64,000 bases of DNA from Streptomyces typhae (GTDB lineage: Bacteria; Actinomycetota; Actinomycetes; Streptomycetales; Streptomycetaceae). Positions within the stretch are counted from its first letter, which is position 1. Every line of letters starts with the position of its first letter. The stretch covers positions 357,235-421,234 of the forward strand of contig NZ_WPNZ01000006.1 of assembly GCF_009755605.1 (NCBI RefSeq), read 5' to 3'. The notes beneath the pieces are model-generated. The model did no database searches and was not told the origin of the DNA. It saw only the letters and a list, made by a program, of their open reading frames with translations. The position numbers and the translations under genes are program-made. Below are positions 27,802 to 37,014 of the stretch, one piece after another.

Positions 27802-28449
27802 ATGGCAGCGACCACGTCCCCCACCCCCGACCCCGCCTCGGGCCCGATGCCCGGACCCTCCCCCGCGCCGGCTTCCGTCCCCGTCCGCCCGCCGTCCAGG
27901 CCCTGGTACCGGCAGCTCTACTTCTGGGTCCTCACCGCGATCGTCTGCGGCATCCTGACCGGCTGGCTCCGGCCGGACGTCGGCGTCGGCCTGGAGCCGG
28001 TGGGCGCCACCTTCGTGTCCGCCATCAGGATGCTCATCACGCCGATCGTGTTTCTCACCGTCGTCGGCGGTATCGGAGGTGTCGACAGCCTGCGCCGCGC
28101 CGTCATGGTCCTCACGTCCAAGGGCTCGGGCGGCGTCACCGGCGCCGGGTTCATCGCCCTGGCCGCCACGCTCTCCAGCGTCGGCACCGTGCCCGCCGCC
28201 GGCATCATGCTGATCTTCGGCATCGACAAGTTCATGTCCGAGTGCCGCGCCCTGACCAACCTCGCCGGCAACAGCGCCGCCACCCTTCTCGTGGCCCGCT
28301 GGGAAGGCGCCCTCGACACCGCCCGCGTCAGCCGCGTCCTGCGCACCGGCGTCCCCGAACCAGCCGCGGACCCCGAACCGGAGCCCACCCCACCACCGGG
28401 CCACAGCGGCCACGACACCGGCTCCGCGCCGGCCCTGGCCAAGACATGA
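27802..28449 (+). pseudogene. dctA: DctA-type C4-dicarboxylate carrier with large internal in-frame deletion
   Basis: A 215-residue ORF with a good ribosome site (GAGGAG). It starts like a DAACS-family carrier ([40 protein letters not shown]) and jumps directly to the family's C-terminal part ([35 protein letters not shown]). About half of the usual roughly 440 residues are missing, including the HP1 serine-rich loop and the transport-site helix 7. The reading frame is kept across the joint near 28100. It cannot form the normal eight-helix carrier, so it is called a pseudogene. It follows the broken dehydrogenase by 60 bases as the second gene of the module. Confidence 0.78.
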
Positions 28450-28499
28450 CGGAGCGGCTGCGCCGGGTAGGCCCGGAGCGTCCCCGGACCGATCCCACC

Positions 28500-28553
28500 A
28501 CCCCAGACACCCCAGACACCCCAGACACGCCAGACGCCTCAGACGCCTCAGAT
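28500..28553. repeat. 9-bp repeats at the end of the membrane hydrolase gene
   Basis: Six nonamers of the type CCAGACACC/TCAGACGCC run from the region after dctA up to the stop codon of the convergent gene at 28548. They fill most of the 98-base gap between the two convergent genes. Confidence 0.8.
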
Positions 28554-29360
28554 GAAGTTGAGCGCCGCCGCGCCTCCCACGCCGCCGAGCAGCATGAACA
28601 CCGGCATCAGGACCTTCAGCTCGACCCAGCTCCCGGCCCGGAACCGCATCATGCGCGGCGGCCCGATGGGGTACCAGCGACGGCGTCCGATCGGGATGGG
28701 CCACAGGATCGGGCAGCCGGAGACCGTCAGCGCGTCCCCGATGTCGTGCACCAGCGCACCGAGCACGATCGGCAGCCCCAGCCACAGGTACTCCTGCCCC
28801 GGCGCCGTGAACAGCCAGTCCGACCCGTTGCCCGGCTTGTCCAGCACACCCGCCATGATCCATGCGCTGGTCGCGGCGAGGAGCCAGACGAGCACATCGC
28901 TGCTCGACCCGCGCGCGGCCCGCCACAGCAGCCCTTCGATGGCGAGCACCATGTGTACGAAGAGCAGTGCGAGCACCGCCCAGCGACCCCCGACCACCGC
29001 GAGCACCGACGCGCCCGCACCGATCAGCACCGCCCAGACCCAGGTGTGCGTGAGCGTGCGGTGACCGCCCGAACGGCGCGGGTCGCCCGGCTTGCGGGTC
29101 GACCGGTACACGGCGTACGAGAGCTTGTCGACGATCTCGCACAAGCCGCGCGAGAGCGGACCGAAGGCGCGCGAGATGGTCGCCGACTTGTGGTCGAGGT
29201 CCGGTGCCAGCGCCGCCCCGGCGCAGATGAGCGCTCCCACGAGGAGCACCGGCCAGGGCATCGAGTGCCCCGCGGCGGCCGCGGCGGCGCCGATTCCCAG
29301 CCAGGCCGCTGCCCCCGACAGAGAGTGTGCCGGTCCCATCATTGCTGCCGCCCGCCCCAT
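28548..29360 (-). CDS. Membrane-bound metal-dependent hydrolase, YdjM family
   Basis: A 270-residue polytopic membrane protein with YdjM/DUF457 motifs: the N-terminal GPAHSLSGAA, APDLDHKSATISRAFGPLSR, and GGHRTLTHT, which supply the His and Asp ligands. The last third carries GALVHDIGDALT and IPIGRRRWYPIGPPR. ATG 29360 has AGGGA nine bases upstream; the alternative MMGPAHS start (29342) is also plausible. The function of the family is poorly known. Divergent from the helicase gene at 29464. Confidence 0.8.
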   Translation of the reverse strand: MGRAAAMMGPAHSLSGAAAWLGIGAAAAAAGHSMPWPVLLVGALICAGAALAPDLDHKSATISRAFGPLSRGLCEIVDKLSYAVYRSTRKPGDPRRSGGHRTLTHTWVWAVLIGAGASVLAVVGGRWAVLALLFVHMVLAIEGLLWRAARGSSSDVLVWLLAATSAWIMAGVLDKPGNGSDWLFTAPGQEYLWLGLPIVLGALVHDIGDALTVSGCPILWPIPIGRRRWYPIGPPRMMRFRAGSWVELKVLMPVFMLLGGVGGAAALNFI

Positions 29361-29463
29361 TTCCGTTGTCCCTGAGCCCCGTTGGCGGACCAGCGTATCG
29401 TTCGTGATCTTCGTGCTGCCGTCCGGTTCCCTGATCGGGTCGGAAGGGAGGCAAGATGGGGGT

Positions 29464-31977
29464 GTGACCCTTATCGATCAGCTGCCGCAGGATGCCGACC
29501 CCGATGCCCTCTTCGAAGCCTTCTCGTCGTGGGCCGAAGGGCAGGGCATCACTCTCTACCCGGCCCAGGAGGAGGCGCTGATCGAGGTGGTCTCCGGCGC
29601 AAATGTGATCTTGTCGACACCCACCGGGTCGGGCAAGAGCCTGGTGGCCGCCGGAGCGCACTTCTCCGCGCTGGCCGCCGACAAGGTCACCTTCTACACC
29701 GCGCCCATCAAGGCACTGGTGTCGGAGAAGTTCTTCGATCTGTGCAAGCTCTTCGGAACCGAGAACGTCGGCATGCTCACCGGCGACGCCTCCGTGAACG
29801 CCGACGCGCCCGTGATCTGCTGCACCGCCGAGGTCCTCGCCTCCATCGCGCTGCGCGACGGCAAGGACGCCGACATCGGCCAGGTCGTGATGGACGAGTT
29901 CCACTTCTACGCGGAACCGGACCGCGGCTGGGCCTGGCAGATCCCGCTGCTCGAGCTGCCGCAGGCACAGTTCATCCTGATGTCGGCCACGCTCGGCGAC
30001 GTCTCGATGTTCGAGAAGGACCTCACCCGCCGCACCGGCCGTCCCACGTCCGTGGTCCGCTCCGCGACCCGCCCGGTCCCTCTTTCGTACGAATACCGCC
30101 TCACCCCCATCACCGAGACCCTGACCGAGCTGCTCGAGACCAAGCAGGCGCCGGTCTACATCGTGCACTTCACGCAGGCGCAGGCCGTCGAGCGGGCGCA
30201 GTCGCTCATGAGTATCAACATGTGCACGCGCGCCGAGAAGGACCAGATCGCCGAGCTGATCGGAAACTTCCGCTTCACCACCAAGTTCGGCCGCAACCTC
30301 TCGCGCTACGTCCGGCACGGAATCGGCGTGCACCACGCAGGCATGCTGCCCAAGTACCGCCGTCTCGTGGAGAAGCTCGCCCAGGCCGGCCTCCTGAAGG
30401 TCATCTGCGGCACGGACACCCTCGGTGTCGGCGTGAACGTGCCCATCCGCACGGTGCTGTTCACGGCGCTCACCAAATACGACGGCAACCGTGTGCGCAC
30501 CCTGCGCGCGCGTGAGTTCCACCAGATCGCCGGCCGCGCCGGTCGCGCGGGCTTCGACACGGCTGGCTTCGTCGTCGCCCAGGCGCCCGAACACGTCATC
30601 GAGAACGAGAAGGCGCTGGCCAAGGCCGGCGACGACGCGAAGAAGCGCCGCAAGGTGGTGCGCAAGAAGGCTCCCGAAGGCTTCGTGGGCTGGACCGAGA
30701 CCACCTTCGAGAAGCTCATCGCCTCCGATCCCGAGCCGCTCACGTCGCGTTTCCGCGTCACGCACACGATGCTGCTCTCGGTGATCGCCCGGCCCGGCAA
30801 CGCCTTCGAGGCGATGCGCCGCCTCCTTGAGGACAACCACGAGCCGCGCAAGCAGCAACTGCGCCACATCCGTCGCGCCATCGCGATCTACCGCTCGCTG
30901 CTCGACGGGGGCGTCGTCGAGAAGCTCGACGAGCCGGACGCCACCGGCCGCATCGTGCGCCTGACCGTCGACCTCCAGCAGGACTTCGCTCTCAACCAGC
31001 CACTGTCGACCTTCGCCCTCGCCGCGTTCGAACTGCTCGACCCCGAGTCGCCCTCGTACGCCCTCGACATGGTCTCCGTCGTCGAGTCCACCCTCGACGA
31101 CCCGCGCCAGATCCTCGCAGCCCAACAGAACAAGGCGCGCGGCGAGGCCGTGGCGCTGATGAAGGCCGACGGCGTCGAGTACGAGGACCGGATGGAGCGA
31201 CTTCAGGACATCACGTACCCGAAGCCCCTGGAAGAGGTCCTCTTCCACGCCTACAACACCTACCGCACCAGCCACCCGTGGGTCGGCGACCACCCGCTGT
31301 CCCCGAAGTCCGTGATCCGGGACATGTACGAACGAGCGCTGTCCTTTACGGAGTTCACGTCGTTCTACGAGCTGGCCCGCACCGAGGGCATCGTCCTGCG
31401 CTACCTCGCGAGCGCGTACAAGGCGCTGGAGCACACCATCCCGGACGACCTGAAGTCCGAGGATCTCGTGGACCTCATCGCCTGGCTCGGTGAGATGGTC
31501 CGCCAGGTCGACTCCAGCCTTCTGGACGAGTGGGAGCAGCTTGCCAACCCCGAGGTCATGACGGCCGAGGAAGCGCAGGAGAAGGCCGATCAGGTCAAGC
31601 CGGTCACGGCAAACGCCCGCGCCTTCCGCGTCCTGGTCCGCAACGCGCTCTTCCGCCGCGTCGAACTCGCCGCCCTGGACCACGTCGAGGAACTCGGCGA
31701 GCTGGACGCCGAGTCCGGGTGGGACGCGGACGCCTGGGGTACCGCCATGGACAAGTACTGGGACGAGTACGAGGACCTGGGCACCGGCCCCGACGCGCGC
31801 GGCCCCAAGCTGCTGCGGATCGAGGAGGACGCGGAGCACGGTCTGTGGCGCGTCCGGCAGACTTTCGCCGACCCGAACGGCGACCATGACTGGGGCATCA
31901 GCGCCGAGGTCGACCTCGCGGCCTCGGACGAAGAAGGCCGCGCCGTCGTCCGGGTCACGGACGTCGGCCAGCTCTGA
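29464..31977 (+). CDS. DEAD/DEAH-box (Ski2-like) helicase
   Basis: An 837-residue superfamily 2 helicase. Motif I STPTGSGKSLVA near residue 52, motif Ia TAPIKALVSEKF, motif II as DEFHFY, motif III MSATLGD, and motif VI HQIAGRAGRAG are in order, followed by a long C-terminal region. DEFH and the surrounding pattern place it with actinobacterial Ski2/Mtr4-like RNA helicases. The GTG start at 29464 has GGGAGG 12 bases upstream. Likely cytoplasmic RNA processing or decay. A thioesterase gene follows after 37 bases. Confidence 0.88.
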   Translation: MTLIDQLPQDADPDALFEAFSSWAEGQGITLYPAQEEALIEVVSGANVILSTPTGSGKSLVAAGAHFSALAADKVTFYTAPIKALVSEKFFDLCKLFGTENVGMLTGDASVNADAPVICCTAEVLASIALRDGKDADIGQVVMDEFHFYAEPDRGWAWQIPLLELPQAQFILMSATLGDVSMFEKDLTRRTGRPTSVVRSATRPVPLSYEYRLTPITETLTELLETKQAPVYIVHFTQAQAVERAQSLMSINMCTRAEKDQIAELIGNFRFTTKFGRNLSRYVRHGIGVHHAGMLPKYRRLVEKLAQAGLLKVICGTDTLGVGVNVPIRTVLFTALTKYDGNRVRTLRAREFHQIAGRAGRAGFDTAGFVVAQAPEHVIENEKALAKAGDDAKKRRKVVRKKAPEGFVGWTETTFEKLIASDPEPLTSRFRVTHTMLLSVIARPGNAFEAMRRLLEDNHEPRKQQLRHIRRAIAIYRSLLDGGVVEKLDEPDATGRIVRLTVDLQQDFALNQPLSTFALAAFELLDPESPSYALDMVSVVESTLDDPRQILAAQQNKARGEAVALMKADGVEYEDRMERLQDITYPKPLEEVLFHAYNTYRTSHPWVGDHPLSPKSVIRDMYERALSFTEFTSFYELARTEGIVLRYLASAYKALEHTIPDDLKSEDLVDLIAWLGEMVRQVDSSLLDEWEQLANPEVMTAEEAQEKADQVKPVTANARAFRVLVRNALFRRVELAALDHVEELGELDAESGWDADAWGTAMDKYWDEYEDLGTGPDARGPKLLRIEEDAEHGLWRVRQTFADPNGDHDWGISAEVDLAASDEEGRAVVRVTDVGQL

Positions 31978-32014
31978 GCTTGCCGATCCCCTGGACAGGA
32001 GTCGAAGGACCGCC

Positions 32015-32893
32015 ATGAACAATCCCGCCGACCGCTTGGTCGACCTGCTGGACCTGGAACAGATCGAGGTCAACATCTTCCGCGGCCGCAGCCCGCAGGA
32101 GTCCCTCCAGCGTGTCTTCGGCGGGCAGGTCGCCGGGCAGGCACTGGTCGCGGCCGGGCGCACCACGGAGGGTGACCGGCCGGTCCACTCGCTGCACGCG
32201 TATTTCTTGCGGCCCGGCCGGCCGGGTGTGCCCATCGTGTACCAGGTGGAGCGGGTGCGCGACGGTCGTTCCTTCACCACGCGCCGTGTCACGGCGGTCC
32301 AGCAGGGTCGCACCATCTTCAACCTCACCGCTTCCTTCCATCAGCCCGAAGAGGGCGCTTTCGAACACCAGCTGCCGCCGCGCATCGACGCGCCCGACCC
32401 GGAGTCGCTGCCGACGGTCGCCGAGGAGATCAAGGACCACCTGGGCGCTCTCCCCGAGCAGTGGGAGCGGATGGCCAGGCGGCAGCCGTTCGACATCCGC
32501 TACGTGGACCGGCTGCGGTGGACAGCCGAGGAGGTCGAGAACGCCGAGCCGCGCAGCGCGGTGTGGATGCGCGCCGTCGGCCCGCTCGGCGACGATCCGC
32601 TGGTGCACACCTGCGCGCTCACCTACGCCAGCGACATGACTCTCCTCGACGCCGTCCGCATCCCGGTCGAGCCGCTGTGGGGCCCTCGCGGTTACGACAT
32701 GGCCTCTCTGGACCACGCCATGTGGTTCCACCGGCCCTTCCGCGCCGACGAGTGGTTCCTGTACGACCAGGAGTCCCCGATCGCCACGGGCGGCCGCGGT
32801 CTCGCGCGAGGGCGCATCTACGACGTCGAGGGACAGCTCCTCGTCTCGGTCGTCCAGGAGGGGCTCTTCCGCCCGCATACTCCTCGCACCTAG
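32015..32893 (+). CDS. tesB: Acyl-CoA thioesterase II
   Basis: A 292-residue double-hotdog thioesterase: FRGRSPQESLQRVFGGQVAG and LHAYFLRPG in the first half, YASDMTLLDAV and SLDHAMWFHRP in the second, with the Asp/Gln/Thr catalytic surroundings of TesB. It hydrolyses medium/long acyl-CoA to free acid and CoA. GAAGGA precedes the ATG at 32015. It may share a transcript with the helicase. Confidence 0.9.
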   Translation: MNNPADRLVDLLDLEQIEVNIFRGRSPQESLQRVFGGQVAGQALVAAGRTTEGDRPVHSLHAYFLRPGRPGVPIVYQVERVRDGRSFTTRRVTAVQQGRTIFNLTASFHQPEEGAFEHQLPPRIDAPDPESLPTVAEEIKDHLGALPEQWERMARRQPFDIRYVDRLRWTAEEVENAEPRSAVWMRAVGPLGDDPLVHTCALTYASDMTLLDAVRIPVEPLWGPRGYDMASLDHAMWFHRPFRADEWFLYDQESPIATGGRGLARGRIYDVEGQLLVSVVQEGLFRPHTPRT

Positions 32894-33124
32894 GAGACTC
32901 CCGCTCCGAGCGCACGGCCGGCCTCACGAGCGGAGGGCGACTTTCCGCAGTCGACGGAGTGAAGGGGGCGGACGGTGTGGGCGGGCTGAATGGAAGGTTC
33001 GGTCGACAGGACATGGCTGCCTCGGGGGTCGGGACGGGTGCACCAGCCGGGACCGGCGCGGTGCCCAGGACGTATGGGAGCGGCTTCCTCGATCCGGGGA
33101 GGTCGGAGGTGATGGGAGCGCCAC

Positions 33125-33724
33125 ATGCAGGACAGCGACACGACGGGCTCGGGCTCGGGCAAGGACTCGGACAGGGACTCGGGCGGACAGAGGGACTTGC
33201 CCGCGGCAGCGGATGCGGTCACGGTCGCCGAGGACGAGTGCGGCCGGATACTCGCGGAGGCCGTACGCCTGCGTGAGAACGGCGACCGCGAGGAAGCACG
33301 AGGCCTTCTCGTACCGCTCAGCGAACGCTTCCCGGACGACGCCGAGGTCGCCTACCAGACCGCGTGGGTACATGACACCCTTGGCCTCGAAGCCGAGGCT
33401 CTGCCGTACTACCTGCGCGCGATCCAGCAGCCCGGTCTGTCGGACGACGACCGTCGCGGCGCGCTCCTCGGTCTCGGCAGCACGTACCGCGTCCTTGGCC
33501 GGTACGAAGAGGCCGTCGCTTCCCTGCGCGACGCGTCCGCCGAATATCCGGACGACGGCGCCTTGAAGACGTTCCTGGCCATGGCGCTCTACAACACGGG
33601 CCAACCCCACGAGGCGATGGGCATCTTGCTGCACCTGCTCGCCACGACGAGCCAGGACCCTGGCATCACCGCCTACAGCCCCGCCATCAAGCACTATGCG
33701 AAGGACCTCGACGAGACGGTGTAG
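33125..33724 (+). CDS. Tetratricopeptide repeat protein
   Basis: A 199-residue protein with a Ser/Asp/Gly-rich first 30 residues and then TPR-like helix pairs (GDREEARGLLVPLSERFPDD, GRYEEAVASLRDASAEYPDD, GQPHEAMGILLHLL). Probably a cytoplasmic protein-interaction scaffold; partners unknown. GGGAGCG precedes the ATG. The 231 bases upstream (32894-33124) contain no recognised gene. Confidence 0.8.
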   Translation: MQDSDTTGSGSGKDSDRDSGGQRDLPAAADAVTVAEDECGRILAEAVRLRENGDREEARGLLVPLSERFPDDAEVAYQTAWVHDTLGLEAEALPYYLRAIQQPGLSDDDRRGALLGLGSTYRVLGRYEEAVASLRDASAEYPDDGALKTFLAMALYNTGQPHEAMGILLHLLATTSQDPGITAYSPAIKHYAKDLDETV

Positions 33725-33863
33725 GCGACGAGCCTGTGCGGGCGCGGCGCGGTCTCAGCGCGGGCGCGGTCGCCCGTCGCGGTCGCCGTAGACGGCGGTG
33801 GGGCGGTGGTGGTGCCCCGCCACGTGCAGGCCCGCGTGCCGCGTCGAGTTCCTCCGGCCGGGT

Positions 33864-35144
33864 TCAGTTCCGCCAGCGGCGGAACCACTTCCGCAACCCG
33901 CGTGGTTCGCCCGGATCCGTGCCTCGTACCTGCCCCAGGGGCTCCACGTCGTCCTGCGTGCGTTGTGTCGAGATGGCGCCGTCAGCGGGTGTGGCAAACC
34001 ACGGCGGCAGGGCGGGCCATGGTGGTGGGGCGGGCATCGGCTCATGGACGGGGGCCAGGTGCGGGGCGAGCATCGAGCGCGGGTCGGGCGCCGGGGACGC
34101 GTCGGGCACCAAGCGTGGACGACGAGGTGAGGCCAGGATGGGCGGCCTGCCTGGCCGGGGTGCGGGTCGCAGCCTGCGGGCCTCCTCCAGCGTGAGGATC
34201 AGGTTCGCCCGCACCCAGCTGATCTCGTCGGGATCGTCGGCTGTCGTGATCCGTTCGACGAGGCGCCCCGTGGGGGATTCCGCAGCTGTCTGCGTGAATG
34301 GCTCAGGGCCGAGCCGGTTCAGATAGGCGCGTTCGTAGGGATCCCTCACCACCTCGGCAAGCTGCACCGGGTCGAGCAGGGACGCGCTGGCGGCGGCGCG
34401 TTCCCACGGGTCCTCCGACTGCCGCAGCAGGAACCCCGCGTGTCGGCCCCGCCAGTTCCGTGCCCGCAGGTCGCCCCCGTCCTCCAGCCGGTCGCGCACC
34501 GTATGCGGCGCGCGGCCGGTGAGCAGTGCGGCGTTCGCCGCCGAGGCCGCGAACTGTTCCAGTTCCTCCGCGAGATAGAGCCAGACGACCGCCCGATAAC
34601 GATTGACGTACCACTTGACGGGCGTCAGAACGCCGGCGCGGGCCAGGCGTGAGAAGCGTGCGGGAGTGATTTCCATGAGCGCCGCGCCCGCTGCGGTTCC
34701 CACCGTCTTGATGTGCTTGCGCAAGGACTCCGGGTAGCCCGGTGTGTCCCGCACACGGTCGATCTCGTCGAGCCGCACCCGGCGCCTGCCGCCCTCGGGG
34801 TCCGCCACGGTGCGTACCCGGCCCAGCATCACGGCGAGGTCGAACTCGCCTCGCTTCAGTCCCAGTTCGCGTGCTGCCCGACTGCGGGCGACGGAGGGCG
34901 GCCAACTGCCCGATGAGGTGGGAGGGCGGTTCAAAGGGTCCGGCGTCGTTGGCGCCGGCGCGGGGGCGGCAACCGCCCGGGGGACACGGGCGGCCACGGG
35001 CGGGGTCACGAATGCCGCTGCGGACGTGGGTGCCGACGCGATGAATGTGGATGCAGGCGTCATGGATGCGGATGCGGGCGCCACGGATGCGGATGCGGAT
35101 GTGGATGCGGATGCGGGCGCGATGGTCCTGATCTCGCCGGTCAT
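33864..35144 (-). CDS. DUF6397-like protein of unknown function
   Basis: A 426-residue protein. The first 80 residues are Ala/Ser/Thr/Pro repeats (DNA about 35050-35130, ASASxSASAS). The conserved core follows: SRAARELGLKRGEFDLAVML with VRLDEIDRVRD, then a second helical segment (ITPARFSRLARAGVLTPVKW) that looks like two DNA-binding or MerR-like helices. The C-terminus is Pro-rich and ends in a basic WFRRWRN. Streptomycete proteins of this layout are annotated DUF6397; no function is established. The gene stands alone. Confidence 0.65.
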   Translation of the reverse strand: MTGEIRTIAPASASTSASASVAPASASMTPASTFIASAPTSAAAFVTPPVAARVPRAVAAPAPAPTTPDPLNRPPTSSGSWPPSVARSRAARELGLKRGEFDLAVMLGRVRTVADPEGGRRRVRLDEIDRVRDTPGYPESLRKHIKTVGTAAGAALMEITPARFSRLARAGVLTPVKWYVNRYRAVVWLYLAEELEQFAASAANAALLTGRAPHTVRDRLEDGGDLRARNWRGRHAGFLLRQSEDPWERAAASASLLDPVQLAEVVRDPYERAYLNRLGPEPFTQTAAESPTGRLVERITTADDPDEISWVRANLILTLEEARRLRPAPRPGRPPILASPRRPRLVPDASPAPDPRSMLAPHLAPVHEPMPAPPPWPALPPWFATPADGAISTQRTQDDVEPLGQVRGTDPGEPRGLRKWFRRWRN

Positions 35145-35291
35145 GTCGGTTCTCCCCCGTGCGTGGTCATTGCTCGTGGAAAAACCGTAGCCCGCCCGGC
35201 CCTCATCCCGCTGGGCCTGTGGATAACTCTGAATCTTGCCGCGTTTCAGCAGGTCGGAGCGGATAAACGGCCAGCAGGCCAGAGCGGTGGG

Positions 35292-35705
35292 TCAGAGGTC
35301 CACGACCTGGGTCCGCTCCGGGTGGCGTGCGCCCACGCCCAGGTGTTCGCCGACGCGGTTCACCAGCAGCGTCATCTCGTATGCGACCTGTCCGATGTCG
35401 GCCTGCGCCGAACTGAGCACGCACAGACAGCTGCCTTCGCCCGCCGCGGTCACGAACAGGACGGCGTCGTCGAACTCGATCATGGTCTGCCGGACGTTGC
35501 CCGCGTGGAAGTGCCGGCCCGATCCCTTGGCCAGGCTGTGCAGGCCGGACGACACCGCGGCCAGGTGTTCGGCGTCCTCACGCTGGAGTTCCGCGCTCGC
35601 CGCCGTCACCAGGCCGTCGTTGGACAGCACCAGCGCGTGCCGCACGTGCTCCACACGCCTCGTCAGATCGTCGAGCAGCCAGCCGAGCCCCGTATTCTCC
35701 GCCAT
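35292..35705 (-). CDS. Roadblock/LC7-domain protein (CvnB-like)
   Basis: A 137-residue roadblock/LC7 protein (LGWLLDDLTRRVEHVRHALV, TMIEFDDAVLFVTAAGEGSC, LVNRVGEHL), the second component of streptomycete conservons, which act with a histidine-kinase-like CvnA, DUF742 CvnC and GTPase CvnD in a GPCR-like membrane complex. AGAAGGGA precedes the start. The GTPase gene is 590 bases away on the same strand, separated by an opposite-strand gene; CvnA and CvnC are absent. Confidence 0.85.
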   Translation of the reverse strand: MAENTGLGWLLDDLTRRVEHVRHALVLSNDGLVTAASAELQREDAEHLAAVSSGLHSLAKGSGRHFHAGNVRQTMIEFDDAVLFVTAAGEGSCLCVLSSAQADIGQVAYEMTLLVNRVGEHLGVGARHPERTQVVDL

Positions 35706-35798
35706 GGTCCCTTCTCCCCGTATGTCGCTCCCCCTGGCTGGAGGATCCGACCTGCCAGCCTTCCCCACCTCCAGCCTCCCGGCAAGCATGATGGGGAC

Positions 35799-36227
35799 AT
35801 GGCACAGAAGATGACCGACGAACAATGGCGAGGCTTCCTCTCTGACGGAACCCGCACCGGCAAGCTGTCGACCGTCCGAGCGGACGGAAGCCCGCACGTG
35901 GCACCGATCTGGTTCCTCCTGGACGGCGACGACCTGGTCTTCAACACCGGAAAGGACACAGTCAAGGGGCGCAATCTGGCGCGCGACGGGCGCGTGGCCC
36001 TGTGCGTGGACGACGACCGGCCCCCGTTCGCCTTCGTCGTCGTGCAGGGGAACGCCGAGCTGGTCGAGGACCTCGAGCAGGTACGGCATTGGGCCGCCCG
36101 CATCGGTGCTCGCTACATGGGTGAGGACCGGGCCGAGGAGTTCGGCGCGCGCAACGGCGTGCCCGGCGAACTGCTCGTCCGCGTCCGGATCTCCAAGGTG
36201 CTCGCGTACGACGCCGTCGCGGACTGA
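35799..36227 (+). CDS. PPOX-class flavin/F420-dependent oxidoreductase
   Basis: A 142-residue split-barrel protein of the pyridoxamine-5-phosphate-oxidase-like superfamily: GKLSTVRADGSPHVAPIWF and VKGRNLARDGRVALCVDDDR form the cofactor-binding pattern usually labelled PPOX class F420-dependent. The ATG at 35799 has GGGG upstream. It is inserted between the two conservon-type genes on the opposite strand. Substrate unknown. Confidence 0.82.
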   Translation: MAQKMTDEQWRGFLSDGTRTGKLSTVRADGSPHVAPIWFLLDGDDLVFNTGKDTVKGRNLARDGRVALCVDDDRPPFAFVVVQGNAELVEDLEQVRHWAARIGARYMGEDRAEEFGARNGVPGELLVRVRISKVLAYDAVAD

Positions 36228-36294
36228 GGATCCGCCCCGGTCGACGGGGCGCCGCCTCTCGACCGCACCTCGTTCCGCGGGGCCGGTCACGCCG

Positions 36295-36960
36295 TCATAG
36301 CGAGTCGAGCAGCCGGGCGGTGTGCATCCGCCCGGCGTACTCGACGAGGCGTATGAGCACTTCCTTTCCCGAGTCGCGGTCGCGTGCGTCGCACAGCACC
36401 ACTGGTGTCACCAGGCCGAGGTCGAGCGACCGGGACACGTCGTGGCCGTCCGTGCACCCCAGCGAGAAGCAGTTGACGGCCACGACGAACGGGATGCGGC
36501 GGTGCTCGAAGTAGTCCACGGCAGGGAAGCAGGCCTCAAGGCGTCGGGGGTCCGCAAGGACGACTGCGCCGAGGGCTCCCTTTGACAGTTCGTCCCACAG
36601 GAACCAGAACCGGTCCTGGCCGGGCATTCCGAAGAGATACAGCGACAGACGGGACCTGATGGCGATGCGCCCGAAGTCCAAGGCCACCGTCGTGGTCACC
36701 TTCCTGTCGGCTCCTTCGGTTCTCTCGGTTCGCCCGGCGCCGTCGATCGGCTGACCCTGCCCACTGAGGTGTTCGATCGGCTGGCCCTCCTCACTGAGGT
36801 GTTCGGTCGGCTGCCCCACCTCACTGAGGTGTTCGGTCGACTGACCAGCCTCACTGAGGTGTTCCTCGGTACGCAACGGCCGGATGTCACTGACAGCACC
36901 GACCAGGGTGGTCTTGCCGACGCCGCATCCCCCGGCGACCAGGATTTTCAACGCCGTCAC
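36295..36960 (-). CDS. Conservon GTP-binding protein (CvnD-like) with in-frame repeat insertion
   Basis: A 221-residue small GTPase. P-loop GGCGVGKTT at residues 10-18, DFGRI and LFGMPGQDRFW for switch II, and VAVNCF as base-recognition region match CvnD proteins. GTG 36960 is the only start giving a proper N-terminus. Between the P-loop region and DFGRI it carries four 10-residue repeats of the type TEHLSEEGQP (30-bp units, about 36750-36872) followed by a polar linker; ordinary CvnD proteins have only a short switch I segment there. The rest of the fold is intact. Confidence 0.85.
   Translation of the reverse strand: MTALKILVAGGCGVGKTTLVGAVSDIRPLRTEEHLSEAGQSTEHLSEVGQPTEHLSEEGQPIEHLSGQGQPIDGAGRTERTEGADRKVTTTVALDFGRIAIRSRLSLYLFGMPGQDRFWFLWDELSKGALGAVVLADPRRLEACFPAVDYFEHRRIPFVVAVNCFSLGCTDGHDVSRSLDLGLVTPVVLCDARDRDSGKEVLIRLVEYAGRMHTARLLDSL
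36750..36872. repeat. 30-bp tandem repeat inside the CvnD-like gene
   Basis: Four copies of a 30-base unit sharing CACTGAGGTGTTCGGTCGGC-like sequence, kept in frame (10 codons each). The copies differ mainly in the last bases, giving the Ala/Val/Glu/Gln variation seen in the protein. Confidence 0.9.
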
Positions 36961-37014
36961 GGTGCCCCCAGGCTCGTGGGACGCGGCGGTCACTGCGACC
37001 ACGCACTCTGAGGA

